In this document: positions 53,997 through 62,670 of the stretch, piece after piece | How the letters are laid out: every line of letters begins with the position of its first letter | Numbering within the stretch: position 1 is the first letter of the stretch | NCBI GenBank assembly: GCA_046297095.1 | Contig: JBKCNS010000018.1 | Coordinates: 44,435 to 108,434, forward strand | Reading direction: 5' to 3' | DNA length: 64,000 bases | Source: JBBATK01 sp046297095 | GTDB lineage: Bacteria > Bacteroidota > Ignavibacteria > Kapaibacteriales > NICIL-2 | Notes under the pieces: generated by a model | What the model saw: only the letters and a program-made list of their open reading frames with translations | The model's database searches: none | What the model was told of the DNA's origin: nothing | Program-made: the position numbers and the translations under genes

Positions 53997-56042
53997 TCAC
54001 CACTTCCAGCCGACTGATGCTCGGTACATTCTGCCGGGCATTGGATAATTGGCAACCACTTCGTACGCCATTTGCGCGGCGTTGTCGCATTCGGCGCGCA
54101 GAGATACCTCGTTGCTACCAAGCTTCCATTCGTAGCCCGCAAGAAGCTGAATAGTGCCATAGGCCGCCAGAGCCGACGCCGGAGCGTTGTCCGTTTGAGT
54201 GTAGCGCCGGCCGCACATGTGCACTCCCACACCTACACTCCACCCCTGCGCTGCATACAAAAGATGAGCGTAGCCAAGAGTTTGAGGGGAGTAGGGGAGC
54301 AGCTTATCCATGCTGCGCGCACCATGGGTGCGATCGCGTACATCTTGAACGGTAACTGCCGCCCGAAGCAGAAGCTGCGACCACAGCCGTGACACCGCAC
54401 CTAGTTCAGCACCGCGCGTGCGTACCGAGGCCACGTTCATGGCCGACCACGTTACCGGGCTTCGTGGTACGGCTACAATTTGATTGTTTGTGTGCCGCTC
54501 GAACAAGGTCACGCTCAGTGTGGTTCCGCCGGCAATGGAGGGTGGCAGCGTGTACTCGGCCGTGGCACGGAGCACAAGAGCATCCTCGGCTGTAAGGCGC
54601 GTTGATCCGTAGTTCTGGTAATACAACTCATTGAACGAGGGCAGGCGAAATGCTCGAGCCACATGCGCACTAATGTCGAGTCCGTTATCGCAGCGAATCA
54701 GTACCGAAGCACGTGGCGTCCAAAAAGGGGCAGCGTCGCTATTGGCATCAATGCGTACACCTCCAAGTATAAACACACTGATGCCATCCGTGGCCTGCAG
54801 TGCTCTGGACTGTGCTCCCAAACCCGCACCAATACTGTTTCGCAGGGCACGATTACCCGCGCCGAAACGCAGAAGATCGCCGCGAAGATCTCCGGATGCA
54901 ACGTCCACACGCAGAGCAAGTTCGTCGTGTGCAGACGTCTGATGATGCACCGATAATGCAGCGCCGGCGTCGCGAGAAATAAATCTGTTGGTGAACGGCA
55001 CGCCAAGAAGCGAAGCCGAAGTATCGGCGAACTGCTGTGTTTGAAAACCTCCGAAGCCTTGCCAACGAAGCTCGGTATTCTCGCTGATACCGGCACTGCC
55101 ATTATGAATCAGCAGCAGCGACTCATCATCCAGCCTCGCGGTAGAAGTGCCAATGTTTCCCTGAGTAACGGCGTCGGGCGCGCCTCGGTGCGAGGTTCGA
55201 ACAATCACTCGCGTGGTAGCCGAAGCATGTGTTCCGCGGGCAGTCACGCTCAGCATGCCGTTTGCCGACATATAATCCGCATTCGTGCGCCTGTACTCCG
55301 ATGCTGTTCCGAAGTTCGAGAATTGAAAAGGATAATCGCCTTTTGCCGCGCGCACGTCGGCGCTGGCGTACACACGCACTGTGGCACTCAAGGGCGCATC
55401 GGTATGAGCTACCAGGCCGCGCTCTTGCCACGAGCCGGCATCTGCTGTACAGCTTCCATGCCAAAGGGAATCGGTAGCCACGCGTGAAGTCATCATCACA
55501 ATGCCACCCATGGCATGCGCTCCGGACAGCGTGGCATCGACGGCGTCGCTCACCACCACCGAGCGTAAAAAAGCAGAGCTCAAAGTGGAGAAATCGAACA
55601 ACCCGTTTTGTGATGCATTAAGGCGAACGCCATCCAGATACACGGCTGTCTGAGCAGCTGCAGCGCCCCGCAGGGAAACGGTCTTGATACCGGCAAGCCC
55701 GCCATAGTCACGTACAAACACTCCCGGCATGTATCGCATCAGCTCTGCAGACTGGCGCGTTTGGTATCGAGTGATGTCCGAGTCGTGCATCTCGGCACTT
55801 TTGGTGTGGCCCAGCACAGACGGCACCACCGGCCGCACAGCCTCTACGCGAATACCACGCGATTCATATCTGGCCGTGTCGCGCTGCCGGGCTGCGGCAT
55901 GGGCGCGAGTTATTATTCCGACGGAGTTGCCGTTTGCCGTAGCATGCAGTGCGTATGCCATCTGCGAGCAGAGAAGCAGGAGCAGGAACAGTAGCAGTAG
56001 TGCACAAACAGATCTCAGCGCAACGGTATGTATAGTGCTCAT
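53997..56042 (-). CDS. btuB: TonB-dependent outer-membrane receptor, probable cobalamin transporter (BtuB-like)
   Basis: The 681-residue protein has a signal sequence with a long Leu run ('ALLLLFLLLLLCSQMAYA'). A plug domain follows ('LMRYMPGVFVRDYGGLAGIK', 'VSLRGAAAAQTAVYLDGVRL'), and then a 22-strand-type barrel ending 'MYRASVGWKW' with a terminal aromatic residue. The size is close to BtuB and smaller than SusC-type receptors. Its gene lies downstream of a propeller lipoprotein gene and a cobalamin riboswitch on the same strand, so the substrate is most probably vitamin B12 or a related corrinoid. ATG 56042 is chosen for the signal peptide; the frame extends 36 codons upstream. Confidence 0.88.
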   Translation of the reverse strand: MSTIHTVALRSVCALLLLFLLLLLCSQMAYALHATANGNSVGIITRAHAAARQRDTARYESRGIRVEAVRPVVPSVLGHTKSAEMHDSDITRYQTRQSAELMRYMPGVFVRDYGGLAGIKTVSLRGAAAAQTAVYLDGVRLNASQNGLFDFSTLSSAFLRSVVVSDAVDATLSGAHAMGGIVMMTSRVATDSLWHGSCTADAGSWQERGLVAHTDAPLSATVRVYASADVRAAKGDYPFQFSNFGTASEYRRTNADYMSANGMLSVTARGTHASATTRVIVRTSHRGAPDAVTQGNIGTSTARLDDESLLLIHNGSAGISENTELRWQGFGGFQTQQFADTSASLLGVPFTNRFISRDAGAALSVHHQTSAHDELALRVDVASGDLRGDLLRFGAGNRALRNSIGAGLGAQSRALQATDGISVFILGGVRIDANSDAAPFWTPRASVLIRCDNGLDISAHVARAFRLPSFNELYYQNYGSTRLTAEDALVLRATAEYTLPPSIAGGTTLSVTLFERHTNNQIVAVPRSPVTWSAMNVASVRTRGAELGAVSRLWSQLLLRAAVTVQDVRDRTHGARSMDKLLPYSPQTLGYAHLLYAAQGWSVGVGVHMCGRRYTQTDNAPASALAAYGTIQLLAGYEWKLGSNEVSLRAECDNAAQMAYEVVANYPMPGRMYRASVGWKW

Positions 56043-56249
56043 CAAGTGCGGGTTGACGGCCGCCCACACGCGTGCGCTTGAATGCCACCGCACTCTGCCC
56101 GGCTGTGGTATGTATGTGCGCGATGCTTTGTTCACGATATGCGGTAGCACGTGAGTGAGGCGTAAGAAGAGTGTAGTGTATTAAAACTGCACCACAGTCT
56201 TGTGAAGAGCAGCGCAGCGCAGTTTCTACTGCTGTGTTTTCATTTTCCC

Positions 56250-57452
56250 TTAGGGAAAGATGGCAACTTTCACCGGCACCGGGCCAACATTATGCGTGTG
56301 AAGTATTGCACCCTGCACGGAGTAATGAATCACGCTACCGTTACTGGTATAATCGGCGGCATCGCTAATCCAGAACGAGCCGTCGCGGGTATCAACTGTC
56401 AGTCCGTTTATTGATACTCCTGCGGCGATATTCATCACCGGCGTGGGCGTGGGAGAGGCAAGCAAAGGATTGATAAGCAGAACCTGCTGCGCTAATACTG
56501 TCTGGGAGATCTTTCCGATCACATATACACCGCTTGCGGTTACGTTCATGTATCCGCTACCAATAAATGTCCAGCGCGCAGTTTCCTTCAGCGTTGCTAC
56601 ATCGTATTCTACAATGCCCTGTAGCGCCGAAGGGTTTGTGTAGAGTTCCTGATAGTATGCGTACAAGCGTTTTTTGTCGGTGCTTAGCTGAACCTCCGTG
56701 ACGTTCTTACCCACGTTCAGCGTTCCCACTACAGATCGCGAAGCGATATCAATCACCGATACTGTTCCCGCACCCTTTACCGTATCGCGCAGCGTTCCGT
56801 AACCGCTATTGGCTACAAACACCAGCGTTGATGTAGAGGCTACTCCTTGTGTGGCCGGGCCAGTAAGCACATGATCCAGTAAGGTCATGGTTTTAGGGTT
56901 GAAGAACTGCACACCATCGCCGTTGGTGGTGCTCACGCAGGCAAGAGTAGGGCTGATAATCTCGATGTCCCAAGGATCCTGGGATACACTCAGTAGCATC
57001 GTGCCCAAGTGCACACCGCTTTTTGCATTCATCACTTCTATGGAGTGAGACTTTGTTACGGAGACAAACGCGGTGTCGCCCATAAAAGCTATATCATTTG
57101 CGGTGCCTCCAAGCTTGCGCGAAGCATTTGCTGCAGCGAACCAAGAAAGGTCCACCGTGTTGTCGGGATGTATACGCGAGAGCGAAGCATTGTCCAAACC
57201 AAATGCTCCTTGATTTACCACAATCACGGAGCTATCTAATGTTGCCGGCAGTGAACTCTGCGGATCGGTAGTAGATGTGCAGGAGCTCAATCCAAAGATG
57301 CCAATAGTTCCAATAGTACCGAGAGTACAGAGTGTGCACACAGCGCCCAACGCTCCGGTTTTTGCACTTGCTCCAAATGCGTTGAGCAAAACACCAAGGT
57401 TGAACGACCACGAGCGCCAAACACGCGCTTGCGCAGAAAAGAAAGAAAACAT
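56250..57452 (-). CDS. BtuG-like YncE/DUF5074 beta-propeller surface lipoprotein
   Basis: The sequence has a lipobox 'GLSSC' preceded by a hydrophobic stretch, so it should be a lipoprotein with the modified Cys near residue 57. The mature part is a repeated propeller of the YncE/DUF5074 type ('SSVIVVNQGAFGLDNASLSR', 'HSIEVMNAKSG', 'GTVSVIDIASRSVVGTLNV'). In Bacteroides the corresponding protein BtuG binds B12 at the surface and hands it to BtuB. The riboswitch upstream and the BtuB-like gene downstream support the same role here. The leader before the lipobox is unusually long (over 55 residues), so the true start may be a GTG or TTG closer to it. Confidence 0.82.
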   Translation of the reverse strand: MFSFFSAQARVWRSWSFNLGVLLNAFGASAKTGALGAVCTLCTLGTIGTIGIFGLSSCTSTTDPQSSLPATLDSSVIVVNQGAFGLDNASLSRIHPDNTVDLSWFAAANASRKLGGTANDIAFMGDTAFVSVTKSHSIEVMNAKSGVHLGTMLLSVSQDPWDIEIISPTLACVSTTNGDGVQFFNPKTMTLLDHVLTGPATQGVASTSTLVFVANSGYGTLRDTVKGAGTVSVIDIASRSVVGTLNVGKNVTEVQLSTDKKRLYAYYQELYTNPSALQGIVEYDVATLKETARWTFIGSGYMNVTASGVYVIGKISQTVLAQQVLLINPLLASPTPTPVMNIAAGVSINGLTVDTRDGSFWISDAADYTSNGSVIHYSVQGAILHTHNVGPVPVKVAIFP

Positions 57453-57963
57453 AGAGATAATTCATCGTGCCGTCTGCCATGGACGGCGAAATAAAAAGGG
57501 GAAAGCATCGCCACTGCTCCGCATCAGGATGCAAAGTGTAGTGATACGTTCCTCATCTCCGCCGAATGGCGCGGCGGGGTGCCGGGAGGCACGTGATGAG
57601 TATTGCAGGCAGGTCTTCCGACTCGGACGTCAATCTTTTTGTCTGCCTTCCCGCGGAGTGCAGTGGCATTGTAGACAAATCGTCTGTCCTTACGGCGGCG
57701 CAACCGTTCCCGATTTACACGGGATTCCCTATTCTCCCTACCATGATGGCAGGGCACCGGCAACAATTCTCTGCAAAGATACAGCCGAGCTTCGGCCGTG
57801 GGCGCCGAAGTTATTCACATCAACGCGGCATGGCCTAGATTTGCCGCAAACTTTTGCACGAACATGCTTCGTTGCGCGTGCGCGGTAGTATTTGCATGGC
57901 AGCGCGTGCATGGGTAGTACGTGCACTTGAATCATCACCATCGCATCAATTGCTCCATTTATC
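57453..57963. other. Divergent region holding the B12 riboswitch and the GT2 promoter
   Basis: Between the BtuG-like gene (minus) and the GT2 gene (plus) this 511-bp gap contains the cobalamin riboswitch at about 57590-57765 and its expression platform. About 200 bp remain in front of the GT2 gene in which I see no specific element. Confidence 0.6.
57590..57765 (-). promoter_or_regulatory. Cobalamin (AdoCbl-type) riboswitch
   Basis: Read on the minus strand, the conserved blocks occur in order: GGGAATCCCGTGTAAATCGG, then GCGCCGCCGTAAGG, then GCCACTGC. The B12-box-like CCGAGTCGGAAGACCTGCC closes the aptamer (plus-strand 57606-57626). Two short hairpins (GTGCC/GGCAC and CCGCC/GGCGG) follow in the expression platform. 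No T-run is seen, so control may act on translation or on a distant terminator. It precedes the BtuG-like and BtuB-like genes and would repress them when corrinoid is plentiful. Confidence 0.9.
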
Positions 57964-58851
57964 ATGACACTTTCCGGGTTCACCTTTATTCGCAACGGCC
58001 GCTCTCTTGGGTATCCCTTCGAGGAATCATTGGCCTCGCTTCTTCGCGTGTGCCACGATGTCACCATTGCCGTTGGCAAAAGCGATGATGATACCCGTGA
58101 GTACATAGAATCTCTGCGGGAGCCCCGATTACATATCATCGACACCGTATGGGACGACTCTCTTCGCGAAGGCGGGAAGATACTTGCTCAACAAACCAAC
58201 GTGGCACTGGCAGCCTGCAAAGGTGATTGGTGCTTGTATCTGCAGGGAGACGAAGTGCTTCACGAGCAGGATGATGAACTTCTTCTACAGAGCATTGCAG
58301 CCGCGGATGCCGATGGCAGAGCGGAAGCGCTATTGTTCCGATGGATACACTTGTTTGGCAGCTACAACTATCAGGGAGCAGGCAGGCAATGGTACAGGCG
58401 AGAGATTCGTGCCGTGCGAAACACCGGTAACGTGATTTCGTGGGGCGATGCTCAGGGATTCCGCACACGCAACAGCGATGGCAGTATTCGTAAGCTTCGG
58501 GCTCTTCAAACCGACTGCAGAATTTTCCATTACGGGTGGGTACGCCACCCCCGGCACCAGGCCGCCAAAGCGCAGGCTATGAATCGATTGTATCACGACG
58601 ACTCCTGGATGGCAGAGAATATCCCTACCGCCGACGAGTTTCATGCCAGTTGCTACGAGGTAGTACCCTACACGGGAACACACCCTGCGTGCATGAGCGA
58701 ACGCATCAAGAGGGACCAAGTATGGACCTCGCAATTCGATCCCGCAAGGGCAATGGTAGCAAAGCCACTGCGTGTGGCTGTGTGCGATGCTTGGGAGCGA
58801 GCCACCGGGCATAGAATTTTCGAGTACAAAAATTTCGAAGAGCTACGATAG
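57964..58851 (+). CDS. Family 2 glycosyltransferase
   Basis: The protein begins with 'LSGFTFIRNGRSLGYPFEES', the N-terminal strand-loop of GT-A enzymes of the GT2 type, and continues with 'VGKSDDDTREYIESL' and an acidic 'YLQGDEVLHEQD' in the position of the DxD metal site. No transmembrane segment is seen, so it is cytoplasmic or peripheral. The 295-residue size suits LPS-core or O-antigen sugar transferases. Sugar donor and acceptor cannot be read from the sequence. It opens a group of four glycosyltransferase genes. Confidence 0.85.
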   Translation: MTLSGFTFIRNGRSLGYPFEESLASLLRVCHDVTIAVGKSDDDTREYIESLREPRLHIIDTVWDDSLREGGKILAQQTNVALAACKGDWCLYLQGDEVLHEQDDELLLQSIAAADADGRAEALLFRWIHLFGSYNYQGAGRQWYRREIRAVRNTGNVISWGDAQGFRTRNSDGSIRKLRALQTDCRIFHYGWVRHPRHQAAKAQAMNRLYHDDSWMAENIPTADEFHASCYEVVPYTGTHPACMSERIKRDQVWTSQFDPARAMVAKPLRVAVCDAWERATGHRIFEYKNFEELR

Positions 58852-58976
58852 AATCTGAAGCCGTAGGCGGAAGTTGAAGTGGTATCTGTAGTGATAGTGA
58901 AGAAGGCGAGCACTCCAAGGATATGCGTAAAGGATGGCAGTCGTGAAGCAGAGCGACGTGTACTCACTAACTATTA

Positions 58977-60161
58977 TCAGGTTTCATCCCATAACCTTCG
59001 CAACTCCAGGTCCATTTCCTCCGGAGAAATCTGCGCTACTACGTTGCCCGCTTTTGGTGTAAGCACTCGAGCCCCGGTATTATTAACCGGCCCCCACTCG
59101 TCGGTGCCCTGAGAATAATAACAGTACAGGCCCAGCATAGGAATGCCAAAGGCCGAACACATGTGCACCACGGCAGTATCCGGGCTTAGCACTATGCGAG
59201 CAAATTTTACCAGCGCCGCAGCATCCAAAACATCATTCGATGCCGGTATCACGATGGCGCTTGTTGCCTGAGTAGCCAGTGCGTGTGCGCGCTCAATATC
59301 CGACGGCATAGCCAGAAGTAGGGCCGGCATTCCACTGCGCTCGGCAATGGTATCCAGAGCACGCACAAAGCCCTGATCTGTCCAAGCATTACGCTGCGTT
59401 CGAACCGAGATATTTACCAAACCATAGCTTCCCGGACGTAGCCCATTAGAATTAAGGAAATGCACTGCCGACTCCAGGTTTGCTTGTGGCACTGCCATGC
59501 GCGGCGCAGCATCACTCTCTTCCACAACGCAGTTGATCACATCGGGAATCACCATGAGAAACTTGCGTGCTGCATTGGGCTGCCGAGCGGCTTCCCGCGA
59601 TTGCACATGAAAGAAACGATCGTATTTATCTCCGCGGTGAATGGTAGCCGATATACCCTTGCTGCGAGAAAATGCGGTAGCAGAGGAATGTTGCGAAGCG
59701 GTATCTACAGCAGGTGTATGAACACCGGAGGTGAGATAACTGCACAGCAGGCCAATGCCGGTGGATCGGTTGGTAACACACGCCAGTATCAGGTGATAGT
59801 TTCGTTGACGCAACATGCGCCACAAGCGAAGTTTGGCTAGAAGCGTTTGGGGCTGAATAATCACGGAGCTGACTTCCGGGCAAGCTTCAGCCACTCTTGC
59901 GTTGGAGCGGCTTGCAAGCACATCAATGTCTGCATGGGGAAGTACTTTTCTCAGATAGGCAATAGTGGGCAGTGTGATGATCATATCGCCCACTCTGTCG
60001 TTGCGAATCAAAAGCACGCGCTGCACCCGGCTGGGCTCAAGCTTTTGGGCCGGACGGGGATTGTGTACCACAAGATCGAGCAACGCGTAGAGCAGGCGCT
60101 TCGGGGCAGCAAGTACTACTCGTTCGGCTTGTCGTATCACTTCGCGTGGCGATAGTTTCAT
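58977..60161 (-). CDS. Family 9 glycosyltransferase (heptosyltransferase-like)
   Basis: The GT9 signature is present: 'VLLIRNDRVGDMIITLPTI' near the N-terminus, after a basic extension of about 45 residues. In the C-terminal half come 'VNISVRTQRNAWTDQGFVRA' and the donor-binding 'VLSPDTAVVHMCSAFGIPMLG', shown here in part. Such enzymes add heptose or related sugars to lipid A-core in the cytoplasm. At 394 residues it is longer than the two GT9 genes that follow. It is transcribed in the opposite direction to its neighbours, so it has its own promoter. Confidence 0.88.
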   Translation of the reverse strand: MKLSPREVIRQAERVVLAAPKRLLYALLDLVVHNPRPAQKLEPSRVQRVLLIRNDRVGDMIITLPTIAYLRKVLPHADIDVLASRSNARVAEACPEVSSVIIQPQTLLAKLRLWRMLRQRNYHLILACVTNRSTGIGLLCSYLTSGVHTPAVDTASQHSSATAFSRSKGISATIHRGDKYDRFFHVQSREAARQPNAARKFLMVIPDVINCVVEESDAAPRMAVPQANLESAVHFLNSNGLRPGSYGLVNISVRTQRNAWTDQGFVRALDTIAERSGMPALLLAMPSDIERAHALATQATSAIVIPASNDVLDAAALVKFARIVLSPDTAVVHMCSAFGIPMLGLYCYYSQGTDEWGPVNNTGARVLTPKAGNVVAQISPEEMDLELRRLWDET

Positions 60162-60290
60162 AGTGGTAGGTATTTTGACGCTCGCAGACTACATGCCCGA
60201 TGCCGCAGCTGCGCTTCGCGAAGATAATCTGCTCAATGCTCAGCTCAATGTAATTACAAACATCACCGGCATTCCATCCGGCATTCCATA

Positions 60291-61289
60291 GTGAAGATCC
60301 TTGTTGTACAGATAGGTAGGTACGGAGACATGATTCTCACCACACCGCTGTTTCGCGCGCTGCGCGATACCTATCCCGGTGCAGAGATACATGTGCTGGC
60401 ATCGCAACGGAATTATAATATTCTTGAAGGTCTGGACTGCGTGGATACGGTGCATGTGTACGTGAAGTCTCCGGTAGATCTGGTAAAGCTCGTGGCCGAT
60501 TTGCGGGCAATGGATTTTGATCTTCTTATCGACCCCAAAGATCATTCTTCTAAAGAGGGTTCTCTCATTGCCCGACTTGTTGGCGCGAAGGAGTCCGTGG
60601 GGTATAATCATCCGCCCAAAAACCTTTATACTCACAGCCTGCCCTCGGCCCAGGAAAACGATGCAGTGATTCCTCCGGTGCACGCAATAGACAGAAACCT
60701 TAAAGCCCTGGAAGTAATGGGGCACTCGGTGGTACGCCATATGCCGGTGGTGGCGATAAAGGATTCGGCCGTGGCATATACCATGAGATTTGTGCCCGAG
60801 GAACAAGAACGTCCGCTTCGTATACTGCTCAACATCTCGGTGGGCCAGCCCGAGCGAGAGTGGCCTGCGGAAAAATGGGTAGAGTTAGGGAAGTTGCTTA
60901 CTCAAGAGTATCGCCGAGTGGTGGTGATGGCCGCTCCTCCGGACCACGCTCGTGCTGCAGACATCGTGGCCAAAATAGGTTCTCCCGCTCGCGCATTTTT
61001 AGCGAGAGACATTCACGACACCGTTGCCATTATTCACCGTGGAGACATACTGGTGAGCAGCGATAGTGCTCCGGTCCACATCGCATCGGCGCTGAATACT
61101 CCGCTGGTAGGCATATTCAATTCCATTTTGTGGAACTCCTATAAGTTTCATCCTCTCAGCTCTCTGCATCGCATTGTGCAGCCGGAAGTAAGTATCACGG
61201 AACTTTCGCGTATTCCTATTGTGAGTGTGTTTCAAGCCACAAAGGAACTCATTAAAGAGTACCTTCATTCACAGCGTAGTGTTTTGTAA
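60291..61289 (+). CDS. Family 9 glycosyltransferase (heptosyltransferase-like)
   Basis: From GTG 60291 the product starts 'MKILVVQIGRYGDMILTTPL', the typical GT9 beginning. It has 'NISVGQPEREWPAEKWVELG' for acceptor/donor binding and the 'SSDSAPVHIASALNTPLVG' loop near the C-terminus. The 332-residue length is standard for WaaC/WaaF/WaaQ-type enzymes. The next GT9 gene starts 8 bp after the stop, which indicates an operon. The sugar specificity is not determined. Confidence 0.9.
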   Translation: MKILVVQIGRYGDMILTTPLFRALRDTYPGAEIHVLASQRNYNILEGLDCVDTVHVYVKSPVDLVKLVADLRAMDFDLLIDPKDHSSKEGSLIARLVGAKESVGYNHPPKNLYTHSLPSAQENDAVIPPVHAIDRNLKALEVMGHSVVRHMPVVAIKDSAVAYTMRFVPEEQERPLRILLNISVGQPEREWPAEKWVELGKLLTQEYRRVVVMAAPPDHARAADIVAKIGSPARAFLARDIHDTVAIIHRGDILVSSDSAPVHIASALNTPLVGIFNSILWNSYKFHPLSSLHRIVQPEVSITELSRIPIVSVFQATKELIKEYLHSQRSVL

Positions 61290-61297
61290 GGATAGTC

Positions 61298-62293
61298 ATG
61301 ACACAAGTGGTGAATACTTCCGGGAGTTTTTCCGTACTTCTGCTTCGATACGATAAAATTGGTGATCTGCTTATCTCCACTCCTGTTCTGCGCGCCCTTC
61401 GTGAACGATATCCCCATGCCCGCATTGATGTACTTGCCGGTAAACACAATCTTGCGGTAGCTCGAACGTTGGCGGGGTGGAATATCGGCGTTGTGGAATA
61501 TCAAAAGTCGCTGCCGGGGTTGATACGTCTACTAATTCAACGGCGCGGCACGTACGATGTGATTGTGGATATGATGGATAACGCTTCGCGAACCTCGTCG
61601 TTGCTGCTGCGCTTGCTAGCGACGGCCTCCACGGTAGGCTTTAATAATGGCAGAACGCATCCGATTACACATGCCGTGGATCTACCCCGGCGAAGCGAGG
61701 TTCACATTGTTGATTGCATGACGGAACTGCTTAGGCCTTTTAGTATAGACCCATCACAAGTTTCTCATCGGCCGTCTCTGCCCGGTATAGAGGCATTGCG
61801 CGGTAGTGCAGGTGCGGATATTCTTGTGCACATCAGCGCCGGTAAAGTATCATTGTGGTGGGGTCAGGAACAATTCGAAACGTTGTTGCGCACGCTTCGA
61901 ACTGATTATCCGGGAGCACGCATCGTGCTGGGCTCGGCACCTCATGAACGCGCAATTGCAGAGAGCATTGCGGCTACCACACAGGTGGAGCTTTTACCTG
62001 TGGCATCGTCGTTCATGGAGTATGCCGGACATGTACAGAGCGCGCACCTGCTCATCACGCCGGATACATCCATTGTGCATGTGAGCTCGATGTTTGGCAC
62101 ACCAAGCGTTGTGCTCTATGCTCAACCACATCCGGACCGCCTGCCTTGGTATCCCTATCACACTCCGCACAGAGCCATCGTGGCTACTGATCCTCACGGC
62201 ATCGAAAGTATCAGCGCCGCTCAGGTGGCAAGTGCCCTTAGATCGTTACGGGACGAGATCTCTTCCCGCGAGGTGTTCGAGCGAAGACCGTAG
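61298..62293 (+). CDS. Family 9 glycosyltransferase (heptosyltransferase-like)
   Basis: The 331-residue protein has the GT9 start 'VLLLRYDKIGDLLISTPVL', a middle 'VHISAGKVSLWWGQEQFETL' and the late 'TPDTSIVHVSSMFGTPSV'. It lies 8 bp behind a similar gene. The last codons ('SSREVFERRP') overlap the first copy of a direct repeat whose second copy sits at about 62306-62327, just before a palindromic element. The 3' end may therefore have been extended or reshaped by that repeat. Confidence 0.9.
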   Translation: MTQVVNTSGSFSVLLLRYDKIGDLLISTPVLRALRERYPHARIDVLAGKHNLAVARTLAGWNIGVVEYQKSLPGLIRLLIQRRGTYDVIVDMMDNASRTSSLLLRLLATASTVGFNNGRTHPITHAVDLPRRSEVHIVDCMTELLRPFSIDPSQVSHRPSLPGIEALRGSAGADILVHISAGKVSLWWGQEQFETLLRTLRTDYPGARIVLGSAPHERAIAESIAATTQVELLPVASSFMEYAGHVQSAHLLITPDTSIVHVSSMFGTPSVVLYAQPHPDRLPWYPYHTPHRAIVATDPHGIESISAAQVASALRSLRDEISSREVFERRP

Positions 62294-62329
62294 TTGGCGA
62301 GTTTTTTTCCCGCGAGGTCTTCGAGCCCT

Positions 62330-62382
62330 TCGACTCCGTGGTTCCCGAGCGGAGACGAGGGACTCAGGGACCACGCAGTCGA
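62330..62382. repeat. REP-like palindromic element
   Basis: TCGACTCCGTGGTTCCC (62330-62346) pairs with GGGACCACGCAGTCGA (62367-62382), with one bulge and one mismatch, to give a long hairpin. The word TCCCGAGCGGAGnCGAGGGA occurs inside it and again at 62389-62408. Similar words are common dispersed repeats in environmental genomes; only a genome scan can show copy number here. Confidence 0.7.
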
Positions 62383-62584
62383 GCGCCGTCCCGAGCGGAG
62401 CCGAGGGAAAGCAAGCGGGGTAGGACGCTTGGAAGCTCAACCCGCGCACGCTGCGCTTTCTCTTTCCAAAAAAATATAAACAATGATCATTTGGTTGTTA
62501 GATAATCTTGTCGTAAATACCGATAGGGTTTCACGCAACGCATAGCAAATGAGCTTAGTAAATGATCTCGCAGGCGCAAATAAT

Positions 62585-62626
62585 GATCCTGCCACGAGGA
62601 TCCTGCCACGAGGATCCTGCCACGAG
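62585..62626. repeat. 14-bp tandem repeat, three copies
   Basis: Three perfect copies of GATCCTGCCACGAG, followed by a partial fourth (GATT), lie 45 bp before the last gene of the window. Confidence 0.88.
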
Positions 62627-62670
62627 GATTCATTCGCTATATTTCAACAACCTTTTTTTTTGGAGGTAGC

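Larger units (their letters stand above)
62294..62670. other. Repeat-rich intergenic region before the last gene
   Basis: This 377-bp gap contains a palindromic REP-like element, a 14-bp tandem repeat and, just before the next gene, a run of T residues followed by the ribosome site GGAGGT. The short open frames across the palindrome are not credible genes. Confidence 0.6.

Noticed and set aside
62294..62479. Short frames over the palindrome (for example with 'VERRPERSRG')
   Set aside because: Such peptides arise from the dispersed GAGCGG-type repeat and are not conserved genes.
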